Positions 15,776-23,604 of a DNA stretch of 64,000 nucleotides are shown here, one piece after another. The DNA lies in assembly GCF_009711095.1 (NCBI RefSeq), contig NZ_WMJZ01000020.1, positions 33,206 through 97,205 of the forward strand. Reading direction: 5' to 3'. Within the stretch, counting starts at the first letter, position 1. Every line of letters begins with the position of its first letter. Source of the DNA: Intestinirhabdus alba. GTDB taxonomy: Bacteria; Pseudomonadota; Gammaproteobacteria; Enterobacterales; Enterobacteriaceae. The notes beneath the pieces are model-generated. The model was not told the DNA's origin. It searched no databases and saw only the letters and a list, made by a program, of their open reading frames with translations. The translations under genes were made by a program, and so were the position numbers.

Positions 15776-15967
15776 TTAAGCCGGTTTTAAGTCCCGTGCT
15801 TTAGCGAAATACGGCTCGACATTGATTTCAACCACACAACCGCATTTGAAATCGTTAGCCCGTCCCACCGTTCGCACCAGGCGGCCACCGCGTACCGGTT
15901 GTGATGCCGATTCATGCCTGAGTATGGTCCCAACCGGATACAGCCGGTTAAATTCCGCTGCGTTCAC
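15776..15967 (-). CDS. Small FNxLYPVG-domain protein
   Basis: The 63-residue product MNAAEFNRLYPVGTILRHES shares its opening with the N-terminal domain of the gene at 13509-14099 and ends in a short beta segment (CGCVVEINVEPYFAKARDLK). It looks like a stand-alone copy of that domain. Function unknown. It directly follows the DUF3164 gene (stop at 15968). Confidence 0.55.
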   Translation of the reverse strand: MNAAEFNRLYPVGTILRHESASQPVRGGRLVRTVGRANDFKCGCVVEINVEPYFAKARDLKPA

Positions 15968-16612
15968 TTATACCCCCGCCATATCCAGTGGGATCGGACG
16001 ATACTCGTCAGAATCCCCAATGCGCTCATAGACGCGGATATACGTTTTGGTGCCAACAACCTGGACGGCCTCACCGATAGCCAGCATAGCGTTCTGCCAG
16101 CGTTCATCGTCGATTTCGAGCCGACGCAGGGCCAAAACGCGGCCCGTTTTAATATTGCCCTCTGAGTCGGTGGCGAATGCCGAGCTAATCAGCGCGTGAA
16201 TCTCGGGGCGGGCGCCTTCCATCCAGTCAGATAAACACTCGTCTATCAGCGTCTTGGCCGCCTGCAGGCGTTCATCGAATTTGATGTTCTCAGCCATCTG
16301 GCGCTGGAGCTTGAAACGGCCGTCATAGGTGAACAGCGTCACGTTTCCTTTGGCGCCGCCGGTCTTTGTGCCGTACTTCTCGGCGGAAAGGTCAACGAAC
16401 GCCTGAACGTCTGCAATTGCACGTTCTTTAAAGTCACGGAGCGCACTGGAGACCGATAAAGCCAGCTCCACCAGTTCGCCGACCAGCTGGTCGCGGTCCT
16501 GGTCGATCGGCTTAATCAGACTGACAGGGGTCAGAACGCCGCGAGCGTCGGTCCAGTAGCCTTCCGGTGCCTGTTCAGTGGTGTATTGTTTGGTGGTGGT
16601 ATTAGTGGACAT
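15968..16612 (-). CDS. DUF3164 family protein
   Basis: The 214-residue product starts MSTNTTTKQYTTEQAPEGYW. The opening APEGYWTDARGVLTPVSLIKP, then FKERAIADVQAFVDLSAEKYG and GNVTLFTYDGRFKLQRQMAE, are the conserved DUF3164 blocks. These proteins are early genes of Mu-like phages and plasmids; the function is unknown. They occupy a place near Mu gam but are a different family. ATG 16612 is chosen because the conserved region starts there. Confidence 0.85.
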   Translation of the reverse strand: MSTNTTTKQYTTEQAPEGYWTDARGVLTPVSLIKPIDQDRDQLVGELVELALSVSSALRDFKERAIADVQAFVDLSAEKYGTKTGGAKGNVTLFTYDGRFKLQRQMAENIKFDERLQAAKTLIDECLSDWMEGARPEIHALISSAFATDSEGNIKTGRVLALRRLEIDDERWQNAMLAIGEAVQVVGTKTYIRVYERIGDSDEYRPIPLDMAGV

Positions 16613-16817
16613 TGCTGTTTTCCTCACTGGTATTAACTTTATATTGGGTGGAATTGAATTTCGTCTTAAATAACCCATCAACGGTACTTTTAAGCCACTG
16701 AGCAAGGTCATTCTCGTGTTGCGTATAGCCGTCTTTGGCATACAAAATACTGGTGGAAGCCCCTATGGTTTCGCTATGTTCATCGCCCACAATGATGACT
16801 TCGAATTTAATGGCCAT
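16602..16817 (-). CDS. Hypothetical early phage protein
   Basis: The 71-residue product starts MAIKFEVIIVGDEHSETIGA; an AAGGAG site lies eight bases before the ATG, which supports the start. It is a small alpha/beta protein without a recognised family. It overlaps the DUF3164 gene by 11 bases and the gene upstream by 11. Confidence 0.6.
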   Translation of the reverse strand: MAIKFEVIIVGDEHSETIGASTSILYAKDGYTQHENDLAQWLKSTVDGLFKTKFNSTQYKVNTSEENSNVH

Positions 16818-17010
16818 ACTTACACTCCTTAATAACGGCCTCACCGGTATCTGCTGAAAGGCGTTGCAGTTCCATGAGGCAGGCCGCCGCCATGCTATCG
16901 GCCACCTTGTGCTCCAGAACGGCTGTCTGTTGACTGTCGTCAATCTGGATCGTAAAGCCGACTTTTCCTTCTCCCGTAGAGTTCACGGATACAATTAATT
17001 TCACTGACAT
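16807..17010 (-). CDS. Hypothetical early phage protein
   Basis: The 67-residue product starts MSVKLIVSVNSTGEGKVGFT, with an AAGGT site eight bases upstream. A beta-rich N-terminus is followed by a helix (VADSMAAACLMELQRLSA). No family recognised. It is the second of three short genes between B and the DUF3164 gene. Confidence 0.55.
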   Translation of the reverse strand: MSVKLIVSVNSTGEGKVGFTIQIDDSQQTAVLEHKVADSMAAACLMELQRLSADTGEAVIKECKYGH

Positions 17011-17023
17011 AGTAATTACCTTG

Positions 17024-17302
17024 TTAATGTAAAGACTCAGACCAGACGACCTTACAGCCGCCGGTATAAAAGTGGCCCTGGCGATACCGACCGGTGGCGC
17101 CACAACCAAACTCCAGATAAGCAGCGCGGCCGTTATCAATCAGGCCATCGCACCAGCCGCAACGCTCCACGCGAATAACCGGGCGGGATTTCGTCAGCGT
17201 CACGCCTTTGATGGTTATCCCCTGAGCGCTGAGCGCCTTAATCACCAGGCTGACGGTGGCCATTGCCTGCAGTAATTCGTTGGTATTACGTCCGTTAACC
17301 AT
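17024..17302 (-). CDS. Hypothetical early phage protein with CxxC
   Basis: The 92-residue product starts MVNGRNTNELLQAMATVSLV; GAGGTG lies upstream of the ATG. After a helical N-terminus, the C-terminal half carries CGWC and further cysteines (LEFGCGATGRYRQGHFYTGG then CKVVW), which could bind a metal. It lies directly after transposition gene B. Function unknown. Confidence 0.6.
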   Translation of the reverse strand: MVNGRNTNELLQAMATVSLVIKALSAQGITIKGVTLTKSRPVIRVERCGWCDGLIDNGRAAYLEFGCGATGRYRQGHFYTGGCKVVWSESLH

Positions 17303-17311
17303 CGCAGCACC

Positions 17312-18199
17312 TCAGTTAATCAGCATTTCGGCAAAGTGACGGACCGCCCCGGCATCCACCCGGGTGTTGTTCAGCAGGCTGTAACGGTGTACGCCGCGCA
17401 GCAGCTTAAACAAACGGCGGGCATTGCCCCGGGAGGCATTGAACAGGGCGTCGCTGACGTTTTCATCCTGAGCATCAGTCAGAACGCTGGTCGCTATGGC
17501 GTCGATATCCTCACGCGGCAGCACTTCACCCAGCGGCAGCGCGAAGCCCACGCGGCTATACAACTGCTTAAACTCCCCGCGCTTACCTTTCAGGTTGATA
17601 ATCAGCCTCGGCATACCGGCCAGCACCACGCCGATACCGGATTTGTCATGGATACGCCGGATAACCTCCAGCGCACGGTGCGGCAGGTTCTCCGCTTCGT
17701 CGACCAGCAGAACGCGGCCGGAATCGCGCAGGGCGTTAATAATGGCATCGCTCAGTTCATGCATATTCCCGCGCCGGTTCAGTCCCAGACGGCTGCACAG
17801 CTCTTCCAGGACCACGCGGGCGGTATAACCCGGATCCGCTTCAATCAGAACAGCGGAGCGGTTTTCGCGGGCATACTGGCGCATGACCATAGTTTTACCC
17901 ATTCCGGCGTCGCCATAGATAACGTTAATCTCACCGTCCAGGTGGGCCATCTTGATAACCTCCAGGCACTTACTGGCGGTATAAGTACGGATGAAAGAGA
18001 CGCTTAATTTCTGGCTTTTCTCTCTCTCCGCCTCGCGGTTAAGCAATTCCTGGATATCGCTTTCCAGACCGGCAACGTCACCGCGATATTTCCCCTGCAG
18101 GTACTGGTTAATCGCGGCCGGGCTTTTGCCGATAGCGCGGGCTACCTGCGTTTGTGACCAGCTACGGCGGGCCATTAATTCATTGAGTTGGTTAATCAT
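17312..18199 (-). CDS. B: Transposition target-activator ATPase (Mu B-like)
   Basis: This 295-residue AAA+ ATPase would bind target DNA and stimulate the A transposase. An N-terminal helix-turn-helix (MARRSWSQTQVARAIGKSPA) precedes the ATPase core with VIYGDAGMGKTMVM (Walker A, about residues 93-106) and GRVLLVDEAENL (Walker B, about 160). Length and order next to A match Mu B. A C-terminal helical domain follows. Confidence 0.95.
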   Translation of the reverse strand: MINQLNELMARRSWSQTQVARAIGKSPAAINQYLQGKYRGDVAGLESDIQELLNREAEREKSQKLSVSFIRTYTASKCLEVIKMAHLDGEINVIYGDAGMGKTMVMRQYARENRSAVLIEADPGYTARVVLEELCSRLGLNRRGNMHELSDAIINALRDSGRVLLVDEAENLPHRALEVIRRIHDKSGIGVVLAGMPRLIINLKGKRGEFKQLYSRVGFALPLGEVLPREDIDAIATSVLTDAQDENVSDALFNASRGNARRLFKLLRGVHRYSLLNNTRVDAGAVRHFAEMLIN

Positions 18200-18210
18200 G
18201 AGTCGTGTCC

Positions 18211-20265
18211 TTATTTACGGTCCCAGGTGCCGGTCTTCTGGTGGTGTTCCCGGTCAGCCTCTAAGAAGTGGTAGTTTTGTTGTTCGGCCTGCTGCAGCTC
18301 TCCCTGTAGGACCTGGCCAAAATTGAAATCCGGCAGTGTGGGGGCTTCCAGTACCGGGCGACCCTCGGCTTCGATTTCGCGGCGCTTCTGGTCGTTCAGG
18401 TTCAGGCGGCGCTGGCGGCGCTGCTCCATCGCTGTCTGTACGGCAGGAACAGGTACAGCGGCTCGGGTGTTACCGTTCCAGATAGCTTCACAGACGAACG
18501 AGCCATCCATCCGGCGAACGACCACGCGAGTGGCATCGTGAATGTCATAAGCGACCCGGACGTCCTCGCCATCGACGGCCAGCAGTTGCTCGCTGAAATA
18601 GCTGTTATTCTGCAGGTCTAGCCAGCCACGGCGGGCCTTACGGACCTGTTCCGGCATAAACATATCGCGCAGTTCAACGACGCTCAGATATTCGATTTCG
18701 TCGCCGCCTTCCTTAAGGGCTGCGCGATACGCTTCCATTGGCGTCATATGTCTGCCATCAACTTTGGGAAGGGAGCTATGGCGGTGCGTGTTGTTGTATT
18801 TCTCGACTTCCTCTTCGATTACGTCCAGCAGTTGCTGCCAGCTGGGGAGTTTCGCCAGAGCGTTACGCTGCACCGGGTTAAGCTCTTTGTTCTTTTCCAG
18901 CGCATTAATCGCGGAGTTAATGGCACGGCTGGTGATTCGCACATTCTCGCGGTCGGCGCCATAGCCGTTATACGTGCCGAATTTGATGGCCACGGAGCGG
19001 GGAATAACGGCGTTCAGACGTTCAATAATGCCGCGAGCCTGCGGATTGCCAGGGATGCCGGTCATATGCTGGATCCCCAGACGCGGGAAAATACCCGTAA
19101 TATCCGCATCCAGCGTTTTGTTCTTCTCGCCGCCACCGTTATCTGAGTAAGTGAACAGCGGCTTACCGAAGCGGCTCATGGCATGGCGGTAAGCATCAGC
19201 AACGGCGATCACGTTTTCTGACAAGGCCAGACTCCAGCCCACCACAACGCGTGAACGGCCATCAATAACCATGGTCAGTTCTGGGGTAAAGGGGCGCCCG
19301 TGGATAGGATGCGCCACCTTCATATTCAGCGATTTACCATCTGATACCCAGCAGCCATTAACCGGCATCATGGACCAGTCGCGCTTAACGTAGGTTTCAA
19401 GCGCCCGGGCAGCAGAGGCGGAAACACGCCCCCGTGCGCGTTCGCGGCGGGGAAGCTTTTCCATCGCCCGACGGACGGCATGGTATGACGGGCAGGCCGC
19501 CTGCATAGCGGGCTGGTCCGCGTAATCTGCCTCCCACTCGTCACGGAATGAGTTATAAGCCGCCTGGAGGCTGGGGCCGTTCAGATTGCGCCAGTGAGCC
19601 AGGAACCGGGGAAGCCAGCCGATTTGCTCCGGTGCCCGTGATTTATGGTGACCGGGCGCCAGCATTTTCAGCCGCTCGGCGCTGTTCTCAGTGGCCATAT
19701 AGATGGAGACCCACTCCTGCAGACTGCTTTTACCGATGCCACAGCGCTGACCCTTGCGGGCGCTGGCTATTTCAGCGGCCTGACGCAGCGATAACGGTAA
19801 CGAGCCGTCGCGGGATGCGCTGACAATCTGCCGGACAGCTGCCGCACGGGATACGCCAGACTGGCACATAGTGACGACGGTCTGAGCCAGTACAGCCCGC
19901 GCATCTGAAATTTGGCGCTGTTTATCCGTCAGGGTGCTGACCTCGCGCTCCAGCAGGGCAGGACACTGACGAATGAGAGCCAGCTTATTACGCGGCTTGA
20001 TAGTGTTTTTCGCTGCCGGAACGGCGGCGGGTTCAGCTGTCGCGCTCTGTTCAAGCAACTCGCTATAGTGGCGCTGACGAATGACTTCCTGAGCCTCGGC
20101 AGGCAGACAGTCAACATGATATTCAAAGGCTTTAGTCCCGGAACGGCGGCGGCGCAACAGCTCATTCTCTCCTGCGCGCTTGTTCAGGCTGTTGCGGATG
20201 TTGTGTTCTGTTCCCGGCAGCCCCGGAAGTCCGACGGATTCTTTAGCAGTTAACCAGATATTCAT
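18211..20265 (-). CDS. A: DDE transposase/integrase (Mu A-like)
   Basis: This 684-residue enzyme would cut and join the phage ends during replicative transposition. The start MNIWLTAKESVGLPGLPGTE is the Mu A-type winged-helix domain. The catalytic core shows WVSDGKSLN (first Asp, ~308), FTYSDNGGGEKN (second Asp, ~373) and NPQARGIIERLN (Glu, ~415). Downstream parts include the beta-barrel-like VVRRMDGSFVCEAIW and a C-terminal helical tail for interaction with B. All catalytic residues are present. Confidence 0.96.
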   Translation of the reverse strand: MNIWLTAKESVGLPGLPGTEHNIRNSLNKRAGENELLRRRRSGTKAFEYHVDCLPAEAQEVIRQRHYSELLEQSATAEPAAVPAAKNTIKPRNKLALIRQCPALLEREVSTLTDKQRQISDARAVLAQTVVTMCQSGVSRAAAVRQIVSASRDGSLPLSLRQAAEIASARKGQRCGIGKSSLQEWVSIYMATENSAERLKMLAPGHHKSRAPEQIGWLPRFLAHWRNLNGPSLQAAYNSFRDEWEADYADQPAMQAACPSYHAVRRAMEKLPRRERARGRVSASAARALETYVKRDWSMMPVNGCWVSDGKSLNMKVAHPIHGRPFTPELTMVIDGRSRVVVGWSLALSENVIAVADAYRHAMSRFGKPLFTYSDNGGGEKNKTLDADITGIFPRLGIQHMTGIPGNPQARGIIERLNAVIPRSVAIKFGTYNGYGADRENVRITSRAINSAINALEKNKELNPVQRNALAKLPSWQQLLDVIEEEVEKYNNTHRHSSLPKVDGRHMTPMEAYRAALKEGGDEIEYLSVVELRDMFMPEQVRKARRGWLDLQNNSYFSEQLLAVDGEDVRVAYDIHDATRVVVRRMDGSFVCEAIWNGNTRAAVPVPAVQTAMEQRRQRRLNLNDQKRREIEAEGRPVLEAPTLPDFNFGQVLQGELQQAEQQNYHFLEADREHHQKTGTWDRK

Positions 20266-20276
20266 GGTTCCCCCGG

Positions 20277-20543
20277 CTACGCCGTCAGACGGTTGTCAGA
20301 AAAATAGCGGCTCGGCCAGATCATCGACGGGTCTATACCGATTTTTTGTGCGATGGCCTCTTCATAACGCCCACATTTGCGATAGAAGACGTTACGAATC
20401 GCATTCTTCCCCACGCCCAGTTCGTTCTCTAAATCGCTCAGGCTTACGCCCTGACGGTCAAGGGCAGCAATGATCGCTTTGCTTGACCAGTCCTGGCCTT
20501 CAACGACGAACAGGCTGGCCATGTCTTGTCTCAGCAATTGCAT
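20277..20543 (-). CDS. ner: Ner-like DNA-binding protein
   Basis: This 88-residue protein of the Ner/SfsB family would repress early and repressor transcription. ATG 20543 (MQLLRQDMASLFVVEGQDWS) is chosen for its GAGGAG site; a later ATG at 20522 is possible. The diagnostic segment is DWSSKAIIAALDRQGVSLSD followed by GKNAIRNVF and a C-terminal IGIDPSMIWPSRY. It is the first gene of the early operon, divergent from the repressor. Confidence 0.88.
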   Translation of the reverse strand: MQLLRQDMASLFVVEGQDWSSKAIIAALDRQGVSLSDLENELGVGKNAIRNVFYRKCGRYEEAIAQKIGIDPSMIWPSRYFSDNRLTA

Positions 20544-20572
20544 TGTTGATATGCTCCTCTGTTTATCTAAAA

Positions 20573-20691
20573 CGATAATCAAAACCGGTTATCGTATTTA
20601 CACAATCTAATCGCACAATAAACCGATTTCAAGTGGTTTATTCGCGCAATTGAGCGAATCTATAATTACTTCTTATATATCAAGGTGTTAT
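20573..20691. promoter_or_regulatory. Divergent repressor/Ner control region
   Basis: The gap between the two regulators holds three inverted repeats: CGATAA/TTATCG (20573-20578 and 20589-20594), AATAAACC/GGTTTATT (20617-20624 and 20635-20642) and TTCGC/GCGAA (20641-20658). They are the obvious candidates for Ner and repressor operators around the divergent early promoters. Which protein binds which repeat cannot be told from sequence. Confidence 0.6.
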
Positions 20692-21231
20692 ATGGATAAA
20701 ACCGCGAAAGCGACAATAAACCGCGATCGGTTTATTGCCATGCCGGGAATAAACTGTTTCCCGGAGCGTTTGAAAATTGCGATGGAAGGGATGACAAATG
20801 TAGCGCTTGCCAGTAAATGCGGCCTTTCCGAGTCTGCAGTCAGGGGGTATCTGAAGGGGCGCAGTTATCCAGGAATCGATAAGATCCAAGCAATAGCCCA
20901 GGCATGTAATGCGCCTATGGTGTGGCTAATAACAGGAGAGACTGTCGCAGAAAAGGACGAAAAAATCGCGCAAATGAGCGATAGTCTCGCAAGCGTTTTG
21001 GCAGTAATGACGCAAGAACAGCGTCACCAGCTCGCTATGGCTATCGTTCAGCATGGGATATCAGGCATCTTTAACGCGCTACAGGGAATTGAAGGAATCG
21101 CGGCGTTTGCTATGTTGCCTGAGAACGAAAGAGCGCGAGTTATGCGGCTTTATAGCGAAGTTAAAAAGGGGGCATCTTCGGGTGATAGAGACAACGAACT
21201 AGACAACCCCACACACAAACAGACAGGCTGA
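20692..21231 (+). CDS. Prophage repressor (HTH, Mu c-like role)
   Basis: The 179-residue protein starts MDKTAKATINRDRFIAMPGI. ATG 20692 has an AAGGTG site nearby and is preferred over TTG 20650. A lambda-type helix-turn-helix occupies about residues 30-75 (NVALASKCGLSESAVRGYLK, then WLITGE), as in many repressors of Mu-like phages that differ from classical Mu c. The C-terminal part is helical and carries no peptidase dyad, so RecA-stimulated self-cleavage is not expected. It is divergent from ner and alone on its strand within the prophage. Confidence 0.85.
   Translation: MDKTAKATINRDRFIAMPGINCFPERLKIAMEGMTNVALASKCGLSESAVRGYLKGRSYPGIDKIQAIAQACNAPMVWLITGETVAEKDEKIAQMSDSLASVLAVMTQEQRHQLAMAIVQHGISGIFNALQGIEGIAAFAMLPENERARVMRLYSEVKKGASSGDRDNELDNPTHKQTG
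20715..20736. promoter_or_regulatory. Palindromic operator inside the repressor gene
   Basis: The arms AATAAACCG (20715-20723) and CGGTTTATT (20728-20736) are a perfect 9-bp inverted repeat eight codons into the repressor gene. They share the AATAAACC half-site with the intergenic repeat at 20617-20642, which suggests the same protein binds both and autoregulates. Confidence 0.6.
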
Positions 21232-21670
21232 TTTATCTACTGCATTATCGCCGTGGGTAGGGTTTTAGTGCATGATTTGCAAAAAAATTTACCTTATGCG
21301 ATATCGGCTCCTTTTGAGGAAAAGCAAACATAGCACTTTCTTTTGCTTTAATTGTCATTTGTCGGTGAAATTTCGATAAATCAGGGGGATACATAGGCTA
21401 TTTGATAGAATTACAAAAGAAAGCGCACTTTCTTTAGCAATCCCAGAGAAAGAAACAGATAGAAGTGTAGATCGTCCATGAAGGAAAGCGTTTAAAAGTC
21501 GTTTAAAACCGATTATTTGAATTGCTTTACAGTCCAAAATTGACCGCATAAAAAAGCGTTTTTGCTGATTTCTTGAGAATCGGTCCAAAATCGCCCCACT
21601 CCACATAAGCCGCGCCAGTGCTGGCATTGTCTTACGTTTCCGACGCTTCCCCATAGTCCAGAATTGATCA
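21232..21670. other. Prophage left end with three putative transposase-binding sites
   Basis: No credible gene is seen here. Three related sites, AGTCCAAAATTGAC (21531-21544), GGTCCAAAATCGCC (21582-21595) and AGTCCAGAATTGATCA (21655-21670), point in the same direction, and the last one forms the terminus. Mu has three A-binding sites (L1-L3) at this end. A further pair of direct repeats, GCACTTTCTTTTGC and GCACTTTCTTTAGC, lies near 21333 and 21424. Confidence 0.65.
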
Positions 21671-21908
21671 CCTCCCCACAGCGCACTTCAGCGCCTTTAT
21701 GCTGCGCGTGGCCGGACAGGTCTCGTATCACCGCTTGATCCTCGACCCGTTGAGCCGGGTGATGTTCTCGTCCGACGGCGATGACTTTGAGTTTCGTGAA
21801 CAGTGCCTGAAAGAGGGGAAAACTGTCCATGAAGCGCTCTGGTTACTGGCCCGTAAAAAATACGCTAAGGAAATGGAGGTGCTGGAACAATGGCAGATAC
21901 AGTCGTGA
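21671..21908 (+). pseudogene. traC: traC, 3' fragment left by prophage insertion
   Basis: An open frame enters from the prophage boundary and reads LPTAHFSAFMLRVAGQVSYH to the stop at 21908, about 78 codons. The part RLILDPLSRVMFSSDG followed by a helical tail is typical of the end of F-type TraC, the VirB4-like ATPase for pilus assembly, and trbI follows as in F. The 5' part of the gene is not in the window and should lie beyond the other prophage end. Without an intact TraC, no pilus would be assembled. Confidence 0.85.
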
Positions 21909-22372
21909 ATCAACCGGAGTCCCCTGAATTACAACCTTCTGCGGACGTTACCCCGGCAGACGGAACGCGTCATAACGTCGCTTCAACATCATCCCATCAA
22001 CGTCTTAGTCGCCGTCGCCGGCGCTGCCTGGTACCGGTAGCCTGTGTCACCGCTTTTATTCTGGTCATGAATGCCGGCATCTCGATGTTGCTGGCGCAAT
22101 GGCAGCGACCGGAGACGGTGAGCTTCGATATGACCGGGACGGTGAATAACTTTATGGCTCAGGTGGCCGGGCGTCATCTCAGCGATGATGAGGTAAAAGC
22201 CACCACCGCGCGTTTTAATACCGCCCTCAATGCCTCGCTGACTGACTGGCAACGCCATCACGGCGCCATCATCCTGGTGGCACCGGCGGTGGTGGGTGGT
22301 ACCCGCGATATCACTGCAGATGTTCAGGCAGAGGTGGCGAACCGGATGGCAGAGGGAGAGAGTCATGAGTGA
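21890..22372 (+). CDS. trbI: Type-F conjugative transfer protein TrbI
   Basis: The 160-residue inner-membrane protein has an Arg-rich cytoplasmic N-terminus (QRLSRRRRRCLVPVA), one membrane segment (about 50-70) and a periplasmic domain with FNTALNASLTDWQRHHGAII and VVGGTRDITADVQAEVANRM, close to the F TrbI pattern. F TrbI affects pilus length/retraction. The start overlaps the traC end and uses its GGAGGT; the stop overlaps the next gene as ATGAGTGA. Confidence 0.93.
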   Translation: MADTVVNQPESPELQPSADVTPADGTRHNVASTSSHQRLSRRRRRCLVPVACVTAFILVMNAGISMLLAQWQRPETVSFDMTGTVNNFMAQVAGRHLSDDEVKATTARFNTALNASLTDWQRHHGAIILVAPAVVGGTRDITADVQAEVANRMAEGESHE

Positions 22373-22580
22373 CGAAGTCGATGTGGCCCAGGACGTTGTT
22401 GAGCTGACGAATACCGTGGCGGTGCTGGCTATCCGCCATCAGTTGCAGGCAGCGGGGAGAGAATACTGCCAGTCGTGTGGTGAAGCCATCCCGGTAGCCC
22501 GGCGTCTGGCGGCACCGTGGGCAGACACCTGCACGCCGTGCCAGAGCGTACTGGAGCACCGAAATAAGGTGGGCTACTGA
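22365..22580 (+). CDS. traR: TraR-type DksA-like zinc finger protein
   Basis: This 71-residue protein has a C4 zinc finger, CQSCGEA followed by CTPCQSV (about residues 38-62), and an N-terminal helix, as in TraR of F, a short DksA homologue that enters the RNA polymerase secondary channel and alters promoter use without ppGpp. In F traR lies upstream of traC; here it sits between trbI and traW, coupled to both by overlapping stop/start codons. The N-terminal acidic tip (MSDEVDVAQDVVE) fits. Confidence 0.85.
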   Translation: MSDEVDVAQDVVELTNTVAVLAIRHQLQAAGREYCQSCGEAIPVARRLAAPWADTCTPCQSVLEHRNKVGY

Positions 22581-23206
22581 TGCATAAACGATATCTGACG
22601 TTGTTGCTTCTGGTCTGTCCACTGGTCGGGCAGGCAAAAGATCTGGGCTCATGGGGAGATGTCTGGCCGGTGCAGGAGCAGAGCTTTCTGGCGCTGATTC
22701 AGGATCGCCTGCAGGGTTTGCAGGGTAACGGCCAGCTGGCGGAGCTGCAGCAACAGTTCCAGGACCGGGTGGTGGAGCACACGCTGCGCCCGACACCGGT
22801 AGAAGGGCTGGTTACAGACACGCAGGCACATACGTCCTGGTATGACCCGACCTTTGTGGTTGGCCAGACGCTGGCCGATGCGCAGGGTCAGGTCTTTGCG
22901 CGTCAGGGCGATACCCTGAACCCGCTGGATACGCTGGCGCTGAATACCACCCTCTATTTTATCGACGGTGATGATACGCGTCAGGTCGCCTGGATGAAGG
23001 CGCAAACCCCGCCCACGCCAACCTACAAGGTCATTCTGGTCAACGGCAACATCAAAACGGCAGCAGATGCGCTGTCAGAGCGTATCTACTTCGACCAGCA
23101 AGGCGTACTGACAAAGAAACTGGGTATTCACTACATTCCTGCAATGGTCAGTCAGGACGGTAAGCGCCTGAAGATCACCTCAGCCCCCATAAAGGAGGCC
23201 CGATAA
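22580..23206 (+). CDS. traW: Type-F conjugative transfer protein TraW
   Basis: The 208-residue periplasmic protein has a signal peptide MHKRYLTLLLLVCPLVGQAK. Family features are DLGSWGDVWPVQEQSFLALI, YDPTFVVGQTLADAQGQVFA and the C-terminal KVILVNGNIKTAADAL with YFDQQGVLTKKLGIHYIPAM. TraW works with TrbC and TraU in pilus assembly and mating-pair formation. TGATG coupling with the upstream gene; normal length. Confidence 0.95.
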   Translation: MHKRYLTLLLLVCPLVGQAKDLGSWGDVWPVQEQSFLALIQDRLQGLQGNGQLAELQQQFQDRVVEHTLRPTPVEGLVTDTQAHTSWYDPTFVVGQTLADAQGQVFARQGDTLNPLDTLALNTTLYFIDGDDTRQVAWMKAQTPPTPTYKVILVNGNIKTAADALSERIYFDQQGVLTKKLGIHYIPAMVSQDGKRLKITSAPIKEAR

Positions 23207-23604
23207 TGCTGTTCCCGCTTGTTATTACCCTGCTGTGTTTCACCGTCGGCGCGCTGCTGTTGGTGGTGATATTCCAGCGACGGGAATACCGTCGCCTGCG
23301 GGCGGATGCCGATGGGATCGTGATGCGCTATCTGGCGGTTGCTGAGCGGTTTGAGTCTCTGGTCCGTGAACTGACGGAGCCTTACGGCGGTGTATTGTAT
23401 GATTTGATGGAGGTGGAGCAGCTTGCGGCCCGGATGAAGGCGTTGCCCGACCGTGAAATACGGGAGACCGCTGAGCGTATTCTTGAGCGCCTGAATGAAC
23501 GAATGCGCATGTTACTGAAGCAGGTGTCAGACCGTTATCGCCTGTCTGATGCCGATCGGCAGCGCTGGCTGAGTGAACCGGAATACCCGGAGGTCGGCAA
23601 ATGA
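23206..23604 (+). CDS. Hypothetical transfer-region membrane protein
   Basis: The 132-residue protein starts MLFPLVITLLCFTVGALLLV, a single membrane anchor, followed by a long charged helical region (REYRRLRADADGIVMRYLAV, then ETAERILERLNERMRMLLKQ). It is coupled to traW (TAATG) and to traU (ATGA), so it belongs to the operon. F has no gene between traW and traU; function unknown. Confidence 0.75.
   Translation: MLFPLVITLLCFTVGALLLVVIFQRREYRRLRADADGIVMRYLAVAERFESLVRELTEPYGGVLYDLMEVEQLAARMKALPDREIRETAERILERLNERMRMLLKQVSDRYRLSDADRQRWLSEPEYPEVGK

Larger units (their letters stand above)
1..21670 (-). mobile_element. Mu-like transposable prophage (partial, left/early end to tail sheath start)
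   Basis: The gene order read right to left is that of Mu: repressor (divergent), Ner, DDE transposase A, ATPase B, small early genes, GemA, Mor, holin, lysozyme, Rz/Rz1, small and large terminase, portal, gpF, gpG, protease, major head protein, gp36, gp37, DUF2635, sheath. The right boundary is placed at 21670 because the phage strand then begins 5'-TGATCAATTCTGGAC, with the 5'-TG typical of Mu ends, and because three related putative transposase sites end there. The other end lies beyond position 1. The host gene on the right is a traC remnant. The boundary is inferred to within a few bases. Confidence 0.93.

Noticed and set aside
21355..21654. 99-codon open frame on the minus strand at the prophage end
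   Set aside because: It runs through the putative transposase sites, lacks a ribosome-binding site and has an unlikely composition; treated as chance.
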